From contig JAFGKV010000245.1 of NCBI GenBank assembly GCA_016928395.1, forward strand, positions 1 to 34,772: 34,772 nucleotides of DNA, written 5' to 3'. The DNA comes from Candidatus Fermentibacterota bacterium. GTDB lineage: Bacteria; JAFGKV01. Positions 1 through 7,641 of this stretch are shown piece by piece. The notes beneath the pieces are model-generated. The model was given only the letters and a program-made list of their open reading frames with translations. It had not been told where the DNA came from and did no database searches. The position numbers and the translations under genes are program-made. Positions within the stretch are counted from its first letter, which is position 1. Every line of letters begins with the position of its first letter.

Positions 1-17
1 CCACACTTTCCCCGGTC

Positions 18-40
18 ATTGCCCGACTCGTTCGGGCAAT
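18..40. repeat. Perfect 9-bp inverted repeat
   Basis: The arms ATTGCCCGA (18-26) and TCGGGCAAT (32-40) are exact reverse complements separated by 5 bases. No T-run follows on either strand, so this is not a clear intrinsic terminator. It could be a protein-binding site or a hairpin at the end of a transcript from outside the window. Confidence 0.45.
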
Positions 41-70
41 CCAGGCCGGAGGATACCGACCGAGTTCTGG

Positions 71-93
71 ATCACCCGATCACGCCGGGTGAT
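71..93. repeat. Perfect 8-bp inverted repeat
   Basis: The arms ATCACCCG (71-78) and CGGGTGAT (86-93) are exact reverse complements around a 7-base loop. The plus-strand sequence after it is pyrimidine-rich but has no uninterrupted T-run. It could be a weak terminator for a plus-strand gene outside the window. It lies 30 bases from a second inverted repeat. Confidence 0.4.
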
Positions 94-286
94 GGCATTC
101 GTCTTTCTCGTTTGCGGGGTCGATCCCTTGGACTGCCTCACGAGGTCGAACCACCACTCTGCGGCAGGGTGGGCCCGGTGGGCGGCCAGCACCGTTGGAG
201 ATGGGTGCGCGTCAACTGAAGGTACAGGTTAGCTCTCAGTTCGAAGATGCGCGGGCAGTCCCGAGGATTCAGGCTCGCCTCCTGTG

Positions 287-313
287 CTTCTTCACCTCTC
301 TGCTCCTTCACTC
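287..313 (-). repeat. Purine-rich GTGAAG-type tract
   Basis: Read on the minus strand this is GAGTGAAGGAGCAGAGAGG followed by TGAAGAAG. It closely resembles the longer purine-rich tract at 6232-6297 on the plus strand. The two tracts may belong to a dispersed intergenic simple-repeat class of this genome, with only two copies seen here. Confidence 0.4.
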
Positions 314-468
314 GGTCGATCGATTGACGCCTTCCTGATGTCCCCAGAACGAACAGCCCATGCGACAACACCCCCCTTATGTTCCCCACACGGTGCAGGG
401 TGGGTCCCGTTGAGATCTATCGACTTACCAGGAAGCCATGGCCGAGACCTGTCGTGATTTTGTCGGAT

Positions 469-804
469 AACACGCGAAGTTCGGACGTGAATGCCCCGGA
501 GACTCGCGCCGCTTCGCTCGACTCTTCGACTCATCACGACGATGCCGGCCCCGAAGAGCATGGAGAAGATCGCAAGGAACATCATGTCAACGGAAATGTA
601 TGATATCAGCCACACGGCCAGATTGATCCCCGTCAGGTTGATGGACGCAGTTGGATCGTAGCACGCGGAATCGATCATGGCCAAGGACTGGATGTTCATC
701 ACCGGAATCACGAGGACCGCACGACCCCGCAGAGTATCCGGCGCCTCGATGCGACCCGCGCCTGGGGCGGTCGCTACGCGCCATGGCTGTCTCTCGTCCT
801 CCAT
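469..804 (-). pseudogene. Decayed DUF418 (YeiB-like) membrane protein, N-terminal remnant
   Basis: The minus-strand frame reads a recognisable start of a DUF418/YeiB family membrane protein. It begins with an RIEAxDxLRG-like segment, followed by the MNIQSLAM helix, a DPTA...LTGINLAVWL segment and the family hallmark IFSMLFGAGIVVM. The match fades about 95 residues in (near 480). The frame then continues as low-complexity, non-family sequence to 292. Intact DUF418 proteins are several hundred residues with many membrane helices and a conserved C-terminal domain, none of which I find in the other frames downstream. A start at 804 (MEDERQP...) gives the usual short leader. I read this as a degenerating gene; a sequencing frameshift alone would leave the C-terminal part visible. 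The function of intact DUF418 proteins is poorly defined, with a transport role suggested. Confidence 0.6.
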
Positions 805-1011
805 TCTGGCATCTGGGGCCATGTCTTGTCCATCTGATCAGTGAACTTGCCACGACGTTGCGCGGTAGTAGTCACACCACCTATCGAACATCACCGTCTG
901 AGCTTCGACTTCGGCACCGGGCCAACCACATGATCCTCCTTCTGGACCTCTGGCGTTGTTCTCAGCGAGGGATCTGCACCGAGGTTCGCCTCCCGGTACC
1001 GATCCGGGCGG
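805..1011. other. Intergenic stretch, nothing recognised
   Basis: This gap separates the end of the Ig-lipoprotein gene from the DUF418 remnant, both on the minus strand. A short inverted repeat (CCCGG 992-996 with CCGGG 1004-1008) lies just after the lipoprotein stop codon. It has no T-run, so a terminator cannot be claimed. Confidence 0.4.
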
Positions 1012-4000
1012 CTATGGGGATCGGTCGAAGACGGTGCGAGCATCCATGAGGACGGCGCCCTCCGGGACCCCTGGCGCTGAGGCGGCGGGGGGATACCCCG
1101 ATGGCACATAGCCCTCCGCGCCAATGATGGTCGCGCACCACTCCCGCGCCATGAGCGAATAGCCCAACCCATTTGGGTGGATCCCATCTAGCGACAGTAC
1201 ATTGAAGAGCCGGTTTCGGAACTGGTTGGGCGGGAGAGGCGGGCCCATGGCCTGGGCCGTCTCGTACAGCACCGTGTAGTGATCGGCGAGAGGGATCGAC
1301 TCAGCCTGGGCGTATGCCCCGATGGCCTGGTTCAGCGCGATGACCCGGCTGTTGGCCGCGGGATCAACCCAGTTCTCATAGCCGCACTCTTCCGGAGGGA
1401 TCCGGGGCGGCACCGTGCCGAGGATGACGATCATGTTGCGGGCTCTGGCTTCCGAGACCATGGCCGCCAGGTTGGCCACGGTCTCAGAGGGGCTGATTGC
1501 GTCCTTGGCGTCAATGGTGCCAAAGAGCAGCAGTAGATAGCCCGCATTCGCACCCTCCAGCAGTGGTGCTATCTCTTCCAGGCCCATGGCGCTGGATCCA
1601 GCGGGAACGTACTCGTAGTCAACTGCCACCGTGGTGAGGAGAAACTGCGTCAAGGCCGACTCGAGCTCCCCCACATAGCCCTCGCTCATCCAGATCCAGA
1701 TGGTGGTGCCGTTGCCTGAAGGTATCCCCTGAGCTCCCGCGGTGATGCTGTCGCCAAAGCCTAGCAGTCGGTGGGGGTCTCGAGATCCGATGTCCGGAAG
1801 GCGGAACGTAGCGACCGAAGACCACGGCCCCCACAACAGCCCGTCGAACGCCCGGGCGCGCCAGTAGCGCGTTCCTCCGCTGAGGTTCATCTCCGGTGCT
1901 ACTATCCAGAGTACCGTGCCCGCGACCTCCGCCAGCGGCGGACTTTGCGCGACCCGCTGGGCTAGCAGCGCGTCGGCATAGACCTCCACGCTGTAGAGCA
2001 GTTCATCCCCGTTGGGATCGACGGCGCCAGTCATGGTCAGAGGAGGCTTCCCCACCGTGACGGGGGTCCCCCCATCCGGCTGCAGCGCGTTGGGTGCGGT
2101 GGGGACAGCATCTCGTACGACGTGCCGATCCTCTCGGGCCGTCCACCCCGCCCTGTCCGTCGCCATTACCGTGATGGTAGTCCACCCTTGGGGCAGACTC
2201 ACCACCCCGTTGAACGCTCCCGCCCCGTCGACGCTTACCGGTGAACCCTGGATGGTCACATTGGAGCCTATCTCCGTAGTACCCATCACCATCACGCTGC
2301 TGTTCTCGGTAATCAGGCTGTCCGGCGGGCCCGTAAGTGATATGAACGGCGGCATCGTGTCCAGAGAGAGGGGCAGCCGGATGAGTGTGGTGTTTCCTGG
2401 CCCATCCCGCGCCGCCACCACCAGCGTATCGGGCCCTTCAGCCAGAAACGCCACGGCCATGAAGGACATGCCTTCCACGCTGGCCTCGACCCCGTCTACG
2501 GTTACTGCGGCTCCGGGTTCCGTTTCTCCGGAAACCATGACCGGATTCGCGGAGAACAGCTCTCCTGGTTCTGGCGCCGTGATCGTCAGGGCCGGGGCAA
2601 TCCTATCCATGATGAACACATGCGGCGTTCCAGGATTGCTGGCGTGACCGGCGCTATCAACCGCAGTTCCGTGGACCACCACAGCACCGTCGACATCCGG
2701 TGCACCAATGGTCATCGCCCAGGCCCCCGATGCGTCAGTAAGGGCCTGCCCCATCTCCTCTTCCCCGGAATATACAGTGACCGTCGCCCCGGGCTCGGCT
2801 GCACCCGCAACCGGGATCAGCGACACTGCCAGGACTGCGCTGTCCGGAGGCTGGAGAATGACGGGAGATGGAGGTGGGGTCAGATCCACCGAGATCCCGA
2901 CCGAATCACCCCGCACCCACCCCTGGCCGGGCGCCGAGGCCCCGCGCACGCTGATCGTGTGCGCCCCATCAGGCCTGGGCGTGGGCATCGTTACCCCAAA
3001 CAGGTCGCCCGTCACGAATCCCTCCGCAGCATTCCCGTCGATCAGGATCTCCACCCACGATCCGCTTTGCCCGCCGCCCGAGACCATGAGTGTCTCCTCG
3101 ATGACCAGCGCACCCTCCAGAGGTTCGTTTAGACACGGTGCCGCTGGCGCCGCGGCATCGATCACGACCGAGCGCTCAGAAGACTCCGCGCCGGTGTTCC
3201 CTGCGCCGTCGGTGGCCCGCGCGCTCAGCCGGTAGATGCCGTCGCCCGGCAGAACCAGCCCCGCCGAGAATGCCCCTGCGCTATCTGCCGTCAGTGCCAC
3301 ACGCCACTCCCCGTCGACCGCCACCTCCACCTGCGCATCTGCCTCCGTGGCCCCCTCCACCGTGATCTCCGGGTGCCGGTACAACTCGTTCTGCCCGGGC
3401 CGGATTATCACCGGCGCCGACGGTGCCGTCCGGTCAACCCACAGGCGAATGGCGTCCTCCGCAACGTTTCCTTCGGTATGAAGCGACACGATCCCTACTA
3501 TGTGAGGCCCCTCATCCACCAAAGCAGCCGGCCCAAGGGAGAAGGCTCCGCCGGAGGGGAAGGCCCGATGCCCCGTGTCACCCCCGTCCACGAACAATGC
3601 AAGGGAGTCGGTTGCTGCGGCGCGCCCCTGCACCAGCACCTCGCGGGCGTTTACCACGGTATCGGCGGCCGGTGACTCAACCGTCTCCACCATGGGCCTC
3701 TGACCGCCGCCCAGCATGACCGTGATGCTCTCGCTCTCGGCTGTATAGCCTCCCCACTCAGTTACTCCCCGAACCCACAGTTGCACCCACCCGCTTCCCG
3801 ATGGGTCCAAGGTTGGCAGAATGAACCCGCCATCACGCACCGGCACCATGGCACTCAACGCCCCATCTCTGTAGATTTCCACTTCAGTTACACCCAACGG
3901 CGCCCGCCCTGCCACCGGCACGGCACCCGCCGGTATTGCCACACCGTGCACCGGAAACAGCACTACAGGCGTGGCAAGATCCTCATAGCTCATGGTCAGC

Positions 4001-4323
4001 ACCACCGGCGCGCTGACCCGCGACGTATCCTGCACCATTCTCGCCCAGATCACCCGGCCTCCCTGGCCTCCCAGGGGCACATCGAGCGCCTCGAACTCCC
4101 CTGCCTCAGTGCTGTGTGCCAGCACGGGACTCGCTTCGCTGTCCACGAACACCTCAAGCGCCTGGTCAGGCTCCGCATTTCCACGCACCGTTATCTTCAG
4201 ACGACTCGAGACGCTCCCAGAGCGTGGCGACGTGATGACCGGTACGGTGCGCGCCGGCGGCGTTACTTCCTCGCCACACCCGGCCCACAACAGAGGCAGC
4301 ACACACAGGACTATTCGTTTCAT
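1012..4323 (-). CDS. Lipoprotein with about eight Ig-like repeats, an FN3-like domain and a C-terminal SGNH hydrolase domain
   Basis: This 1103-residue protein begins with a lipoprotein signal (MKRIV, hydrophobic core, lipobox WAGC with Cys16). The chosen ATG has a GGAGA site 7 bases upstream; an in-frame upstream ATG at 4365 would spoil the signal peptide. Residues about 28-745 form roughly eight Ig-like repeats of 80-95 residues, often starting PVI..P..G and containing V.V.G.a....V.V.VDG and AtDgAGN motifs. An FN3-like segment follows (about 746-850). Residues 852-1075 form an SGNH/GDSL hydrolase domain, with block I GFGDSITAG (Ser859), a block II Gly in PAGSSAMG, and block V DGIHPNGLGY (Asp1046, His1049). 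Block III reads FGTIDA: the usual Asn is Ile937, so the oxyanion-hole Asn is missing. The protein is probably anchored at the cell surface or in the periplasm. Substrate unknown; carbohydrate-ester or lipid hydrolysis is an inference. Confidence 0.85.
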   Translation of the reverse strand: MKRIVLCVLPLLWAGCGEEVTPPARTVPVITSPRSGSVSSRLKITVRGNAEPDQALEVFVDSEASPVLAHSTEAGEFEALDVPLGGQGGRVIWARMVQDTSRVSAPVVLTMSYEDLATPVVLFPVHGVAIPAGAVPVAGRAPLGVTEVEIYRDGALSAMVPVRDGGFILPTLDPSGSGWVQLWVRGVTEWGGYTAESESITVMLGGGQRPMVETVESPAADTVVNAREVLVQGRAAATDSLALFVDGGDTGHRAFPSGGAFSLGPAALVDEGPHIVGIVSLHTEGNVAEDAIRLWVDRTAPSAPVIIRPGQNELYRHPEITVEGATEADAQVEVAVDGEWRVALTADSAGAFSAGLVLPGDGIYRLSARATDGAGNTGAESSERSVVIDAAAPAAPCLNEPLEGALVIEETLMVSGGGQSGSWVEILIDGNAAEGFVTGDLFGVTMPTPRPDGAHTISVRGASAPGQGWVRGDSVGISVDLTPPPSPVILQPPDSAVLAVSLIPVAGAAEPGATVTVYSGEEEMGQALTDASGAWAMTIGAPDVDGAVVVHGTAVDSAGHASNPGTPHVFIMDRIAPALTITAPEPGELFSANPVMVSGETEPGAAVTVDGVEASVEGMSFMAVAFLAEGPDTLVVAARDGPGNTTLIRLPLSLDTMPPFISLTGPPDSLITENSSVMVMGTTEIGSNVTIQGSPVSVDGAGAFNGVVSLPQGWTTITVMATDRAGWTAREDRHVVRDAVPTAPNALQPDGGTPVTVGKPPLTMTGAVDPNGDELLYSVEVYADALLAQRVAQSPPLAEVAGTVLWIVAPEMNLSGGTRYWRARAFDGLLWGPWSSVATFRLPDIGSRDPHRLLGFGDSITAGAQGIPSGNGTTIWIWMSEGYVGELESALTQFLLTTVAVDYEYVPAGSSAMGLEEIAPLLEGANAGYLLLLFGTIDAKDAISPSETVANLAAMVSEARARNMIVILGTVPPRIPPEECGYENWVDPAANSRVIALNQAIGAYAQAESIPLADHYTVLYETAQAMGPPLPPNQFRNRLFNVLSLDGIHPNGLGYSLMAREWCATIIGAEGYVPSGYPPAASAPGVPEGAVLMDARTVFDRSP

Positions 4324-4987
4324 CAGGTTCTCTCCAGGGATACGCGCGGTGTGACGATGCGACACTCGGTCTCCCCTCTGAAACCCCGCACTCTATCCGG
4401 CACGTTCCCGCAACCCGGTTACCCCGCCAGTGCTCCGTGCGCCTTCACCCTCACCGGAGTACATCAGCCCGGTCAGGTTTATGGCAGGCGCGGCCGTGCC
4501 GGCGGGGACGAAGATCTGATCCCACATCGCGATATCGCATGGCCTCCCGAAAGCTCAATGGGAGAAATTGGGGACACGCCCCACACTCAACCCAGACAGC
4601 CTCCCGGCCTCCTGGGCCCGCCACAGAGTTGTCTCGACTGCCGTCCATCGCCCGCCTGAACCGTGGGGGAGCGGCTCCATTCCTGGATCTTCTCCGCTCC
4701 GAGCATTACCTTCACCCCGAGGCAGTGATGGAGTCGACCGGATCGTTCGCACGCCTCTTTGGAGAGGGAGCCGCGCACCTGTCCGTGAGACACGCCACGA
4801 GCCACGGGTCGTCGGGGGAGGGCCGGATGGATCGGTCGGACTCGCCGGAGAGGCCGGATACGCCGGTGCCTGCTCCTTCCACCATAGTATGGCGTACAAC
4901 GGTCGCAGAGCATTGTTCAGGGGAGCACGCACTCGGCGAAGCTGAAGAACACTGAGGTTGAGCTTACCAGCTCGCGAGGTCGAACAG
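4324..4987. other. Divergent intergenic region
   Basis: This gap of about 660 bases lies between the divergently read Ig-lipoprotein and the secreted barrel-like protein, so both promoters should be here. Several open frames of 100-170 codons exist on both strands, but their arginine- and proline-rich translations overlap one another and resemble no family. I find no sigma-70 pair that I would defend. A REP-like hairpin sits at 4569-4583, and a 10-bp palindrome (GCGATATCGC) lies near 4538. Confidence 0.45.
4569..4583. repeat. Small REP-like hairpin
   Basis: TGGGG and CCCCA flank the 5-base loop ACACG, preceded by GAAAT. The string AATTGGGGACACGC resembles, from memory, short palindromic elements mobilised by REP-associated tyrosine transposases in other bacteria. 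No such transposase gene is present in the window and I see no second copy, so the assignment is weak. Confidence 0.25.
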
Positions 4988-6151
4988 ATGAGATCATGCG
5001 CCTGTGTTCTGCTGCTCGGCACGGTTCTTCTTGGACCGCACGAGCTCTGTGCCGGGCATGACCGTCCAGATGCTCAGGACTTCCCAAAGCCTCTTGGAAG
5101 GGTCATCGATACCGAGGAGAACGGGCGTTACCACCTCTTCGAAATCGAGAGCTTCAGCGCGGCACGGGTATACGGGAACGTACTTTCGGGATATCAGCTT
5201 CACGTCCTGCGCACCAGGGAGTCCGGCGTGGCCATTGCGGAGGTTGGGCTCTCGCCGTCGCGCTACGAACGGCTCCAGGAGCACATCAAGGCCCGGGTCC
5301 GTGCCGTTGGCCGGGGCGAGCCGTCTCCAACGGCGCCCGTGCAGGAGATCAGCGACGAATCATGGAGGGTGGTGGAGGGAGCGGTGATGGTCCAACGTCG
5401 CGGCGAGCCTTCAGTGGAAGGGGTTCTCATCGAGGCAAGGGTTGATACTCTTCACGTGCGCCGTGCCGACGACACCATCGAACGCATCCCTTATGACCGG
5501 GTTGCCTGGATTGAATGCGCGGCGTCAGGACCGGCGACTTGGAAGCCATCCATTCCGGATCGCCACGACTGCCGGCTCTTCTTTGCGCCGACCGGGAGGA
5601 TGCTCCGCAAAGGAGAGGGCGCCTTCACCGGGTACTTTATCTTCCTCCCGACTGCCTGGGTAGGGGTCAGCGACCGCCTCATGGTGGGAGGCGGAGTAGC
5701 CGTGAGCCCTGCTGCCATCAGTTTCGGGAGTGTCTACGGAGGCGCGAAGGCGGGAGCTCGTGTTCATGGCGCTCTCCATCTCTCGCTCACCACGATCTAC
5801 CACAGATCGTTCTCCGCCGACGAAGGCACCTTGGTCGCGTTTGGGGCGGCCAGCTTTGGAGATCGCGGCAAGGCGCTCACCATCGGGACCCCGGTAGCCG
5901 TCGGCAGAGGCGCGAAGTACATCCCCCCCATGTTCATCGGTGGCGACATCCAGGTGGCGAAGGGCGTCAAGTTTGTTTCCGAGAATTGGTTCCTGAGCAC
6001 TGGAGACAAGAAGATCTACCGTCTGTTCCTGGCGGGTTTCCGGTTTCACAGGCAGCGCGATGCGGTGGACCTCGGCTTCGCGTCCTTCGATGACCTGGGA
6101 CAATGGCATCCTCTTCCGTGGCTGTCGGTATCGTTCTCGTGGGATTGGTGA
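4988..6151 (+). CDS. Secreted, probably outer-membrane beta-barrel protein of unknown function
   Basis: This 387-residue protein starts at the ATG at 4988, which has a GAGGT site 7 bases upstream. An upstream TTG at 4958 is less likely because it would put ten polar residues before the signal peptide (MRSCACVLLLGTVLLGP). The first half is soluble. Around residues 123-177 a short all-beta segment (V.GVLIEARVDTLHVRR...IERIPYDRVAWIE) looks like an SH3/LSm-type fold, as found in other exported proteins of this style. The second half has alternating aromatic and glycine strands and ends in SVSFSWDW, consistent with a C-terminal barrel strand. I do not recognise a named family. The gene stands alone, divergent from the Ig-lipoprotein and convergent with the thioesterase gene. 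Confidence 0.7.
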   Translation: MRSCACVLLLGTVLLGPHELCAGHDRPDAQDFPKPLGRVIDTEENGRYHLFEIESFSAARVYGNVLSGYQLHVLRTRESGVAIAEVGLSPSRYERLQEHIKARVRAVGRGEPSPTAPVQEISDESWRVVEGAVMVQRRGEPSVEGVLIEARVDTLHVRRADDTIERIPYDRVAWIECAASGPATWKPSIPDRHDCRLFFAPTGRMLRKGEGAFTGYFIFLPTAWVGVSDRLMVGGGVAVSPAAISFGSVYGGAKAGARVHGALHLSLTTIYHRSFSADEGTLVAFGAASFGDRGKALTIGTPVAVGRGAKYIPPMFIGGDIQVAKGVKFVSENWFLSTGDKKIYRLFLAGFRFHRQRDAVDLGFASFDDLGQWHPLPWLSVSFSWDW

Positions 6152-6474
6152 GGCGAGAGCAGAGGCAGTCGAGTCCAACCTCTACCGGTCTACCTGCCCC
6201 GACCGCGAGGAGGGGACCGGCGGATCGTCACGTGAAGGTGAAGAAGGGCAAAGAAGTGAAGAAGTGAAGAGGTGAAGACTACAGAAAGTGAAGGTGGGTC
6301 GAGCTGAGAGATGGCCTCGTCCAATCGTGGTACTGAGGCGTGTTGCGGCCCGGAGGCCTGTCGCGGGCATGACGTGCGAGGGAGGCTCTCTCGGACAGAC
6401 ACCCTTGTCCCCGCTTGTATGATGTGACGGAGTCGCGGTTGGTTCCCATAGAGCATGCCGCCGGTCTCGGTGAA
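6152..6474. other. Convergent intergenic region
   Basis: This is about 320 bases between two genes that end facing each other. It contains the purine-rich GTGAAG tract at 6232-6297. I see no coding sequence and no hairpin with a T-run, although two transcripts should end in or near this gap. Confidence 0.5.
6232..6297 (+). repeat. Purine-rich imperfect GTGAAG repeat tract
   Basis: This stretch of about 65 bases is almost pure A/G with isolated T. It is built from imperfect units such as GTGAAG, GAAGAA and GAAGTGAAGAAGTGAAGAGG. A related tract occurs in the opposite orientation at 287-313. It is not translated by any gene I accept. It may be a simple-sequence repeat typical of the genome, or a purine-rich transcript end. 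Confidence 0.5.
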
Positions 6475-6948
6475 TCAGCACAACTCAGCCGCCGGGAGGC
6501 CGGTGACCTTCTCCCAGACACGAGAGTCCGCGAGATAGTAGGTGATTCTCGCCCGGGCATGCTCAACGGTGTAGACCAGGAGCCGTGCCTCCACGGTCAC
6601 TAACTTCCTTCGCGTCTCTATCACCCGGGCGCGCAACTCCAAAGTGGCCGGAATCCGCACTGCCTTCAGGAGCTCGATATCCAGACGCGTGGTGAATGCC
6701 GGGGCCTCTAGCTTCTGATGCACTGCCCAGTAGCCGACCTCGTCCAGCAACGTGGCCTGAATGCCCCCGTGGAGCACGCCGGGGTAGCCGCAATGCTCCG
6801 GCGCAGGGCTCACCAACGCATAGACCTCGCTGGCTTCCTCGTCGTGCACGAACTGCATGTGTAGGCCATAGGGATTCCGCGGGCTGCATCCGAAGCAGTT
6901 GTAGCCCTCGATGCGAAGGTAGGGGTTTTCCATCGGTCTTGATGCCAT
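6475..6948 (-). CDS. PaaI-type hotdog-fold thioesterase
   Basis: This 157-residue protein is predicted to hydrolyse acyl-CoA or acyl-carrier thioesters in the cytoplasm. The N-terminus carries the C-x2-C...NP.GL segment (CFGCSPRNPYGL) common in this subgroup. The catalytic hotdog motif LHGGIQATLLDEVGYWA follows at about residues 59-75, with the HGG and the acidic Asp. Later strands carry TTRLDIELLKAV and LELRARVIE. The ATG at 6948 has a GGAGG site 5 bases upstream. The length is normal for a single hotdog domain. It is the last gene of the long minus-strand series and follows the SGNH hydrolase gene after 42 bases. The acyl substrate cannot be inferred. Confidence 0.85.
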   Translation of the reverse strand: MASRPMENPYLRIEGYNCFGCSPRNPYGLHMQFVHDEEASEVYALVSPAPEHCGYPGVLHGGIQATLLDEVGYWAVHQKLEAPAFTTRLDIELLKAVRIPATLELRARVIETRRKLVTVEARLLVYTVEHARARITYYLADSRVWEKVTGLPAAELC

Positions 6949-6990
6949 GGGCGCCTCCAGGGTTGGGCGTTCTCCGATAGGAACGCAAGG

Positions 6991-7641
6991 TCAGGGTTCA
7001 GTGGCACGGGTGAGTCGCGGCCACACGGCCTGGAACCATTTCTCGGCCAGCAGGCGGTCTCCTGAAGCCGTGGGGTGCACGCCGTCGCTGCGGGCGCCGG
7101 GTGAACCTTCGAACACCGTCTCAAGGTCGCACAGGACGGCGCCGCGGGTGTGCGCAACCTGGCGAATGGACGGATTGATGAGGGAGGCCAGGATGGCCGG
7201 AGCGTCGGCCCGCAGTGCAGGGTGGCGCCCGGGAATGGGCACCGTGCACAGGATTGCGGAAGCCTCGGGCCATTGAACCGCAATTTCGTCAAGGCATCGA
7301 TACAGTGATGCGGCGATTGTCTCTTTCGTGGGTGCACATTCGCGCCTGGCGTCATTGCCGCCCGCCAGGATGATGACCGCCGCCACGGACCCGGGCAACT
7401 CCTGGCGGCCGCAGCGCTCCACGAGGGCACACAGGTGCCGGGCCGCCGTTCCGCCCCGCGCTGCCCTCACAACCCCCACATCGGCGCCGACTCCACGTAG
7501 CATGTGCCGGAGCATGGAGGGCGCACGGCCCGTGCACAGGCTGTCGCCTGCCACCACGAGCCAGCGCCGTGCCGAAGGCCGTGGTTCGCGCATCGCTGCC
7601 AGGCGGGCCAGGAGCTTGTCCACCCGGCGCGCGATGCTCAT
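6991..7641 (-). CDS. SGNH/GDSL-family hydrolase
   Basis: This 216-residue protein has all four SGNH blocks. They are block I VVAGDSLCTG (Ser34), a block II Gly in RAARGGTAARH, block III ILAGGNDARR (Asn present) and block V DGVHPTASGDRLLA (catalytic Asp and His). No signal peptide is visible, so it is probably cytoplasmic or membrane-associated. Its ATG overlaps the stop codon of the upstream membrane-protein gene (ATGA, 7638-7641), which implies translational coupling. Family members act on acyl esters, including O-acetyl groups of glycans. In this setting an acyl-ester hydrolase acting on an envelope glycolipid or glycan is plausible but not shown. Confidence 0.85.
   Translation of the reverse strand: MSIARRVDKLLARLAAMREPRPSARRWLVVAGDSLCTGRAPSMLRHMLRGVGADVGVVRAARGGTAARHLCALVERCGRQELPGSVAAVIILAGGNDARRECAPTKETIAASLYRCLDEIAVQWPEASAILCTVPIPGRHPALRADAPAILASLINPSIRQVAHTRGAVLCDLETVFEGSPGARSDGVHPTASGDRLLAEKWFQAVWPRLTRATEP

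Larger units (their letters stand above)
1..468. other. Region without a recognisable gene
   Basis: I see no convincing coding region here. Short open frames exist on both strands, but none resembles a known protein. The stretch holds two small perfect inverted repeats (18-40 and 71-93) and a purine-rich tract read on the minus strand (287-313). It lies downstream of a decayed DUF418 gene read on the minus strand, so part of it may be eroded former coding sequence. Confidence 0.5.

Noticed and set aside
992-1008. A terminator after the Ig-lipoprotein
   Set aside because: The stem is only 5 bp and is not followed by a T-run on the minus strand.
4437-5022. Several overlapping frames of 100-170 codons in the divergent gap
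   Set aside because: They overlap one another on both strands, are rich in Arg, Pro and Ser, and show no motifs.
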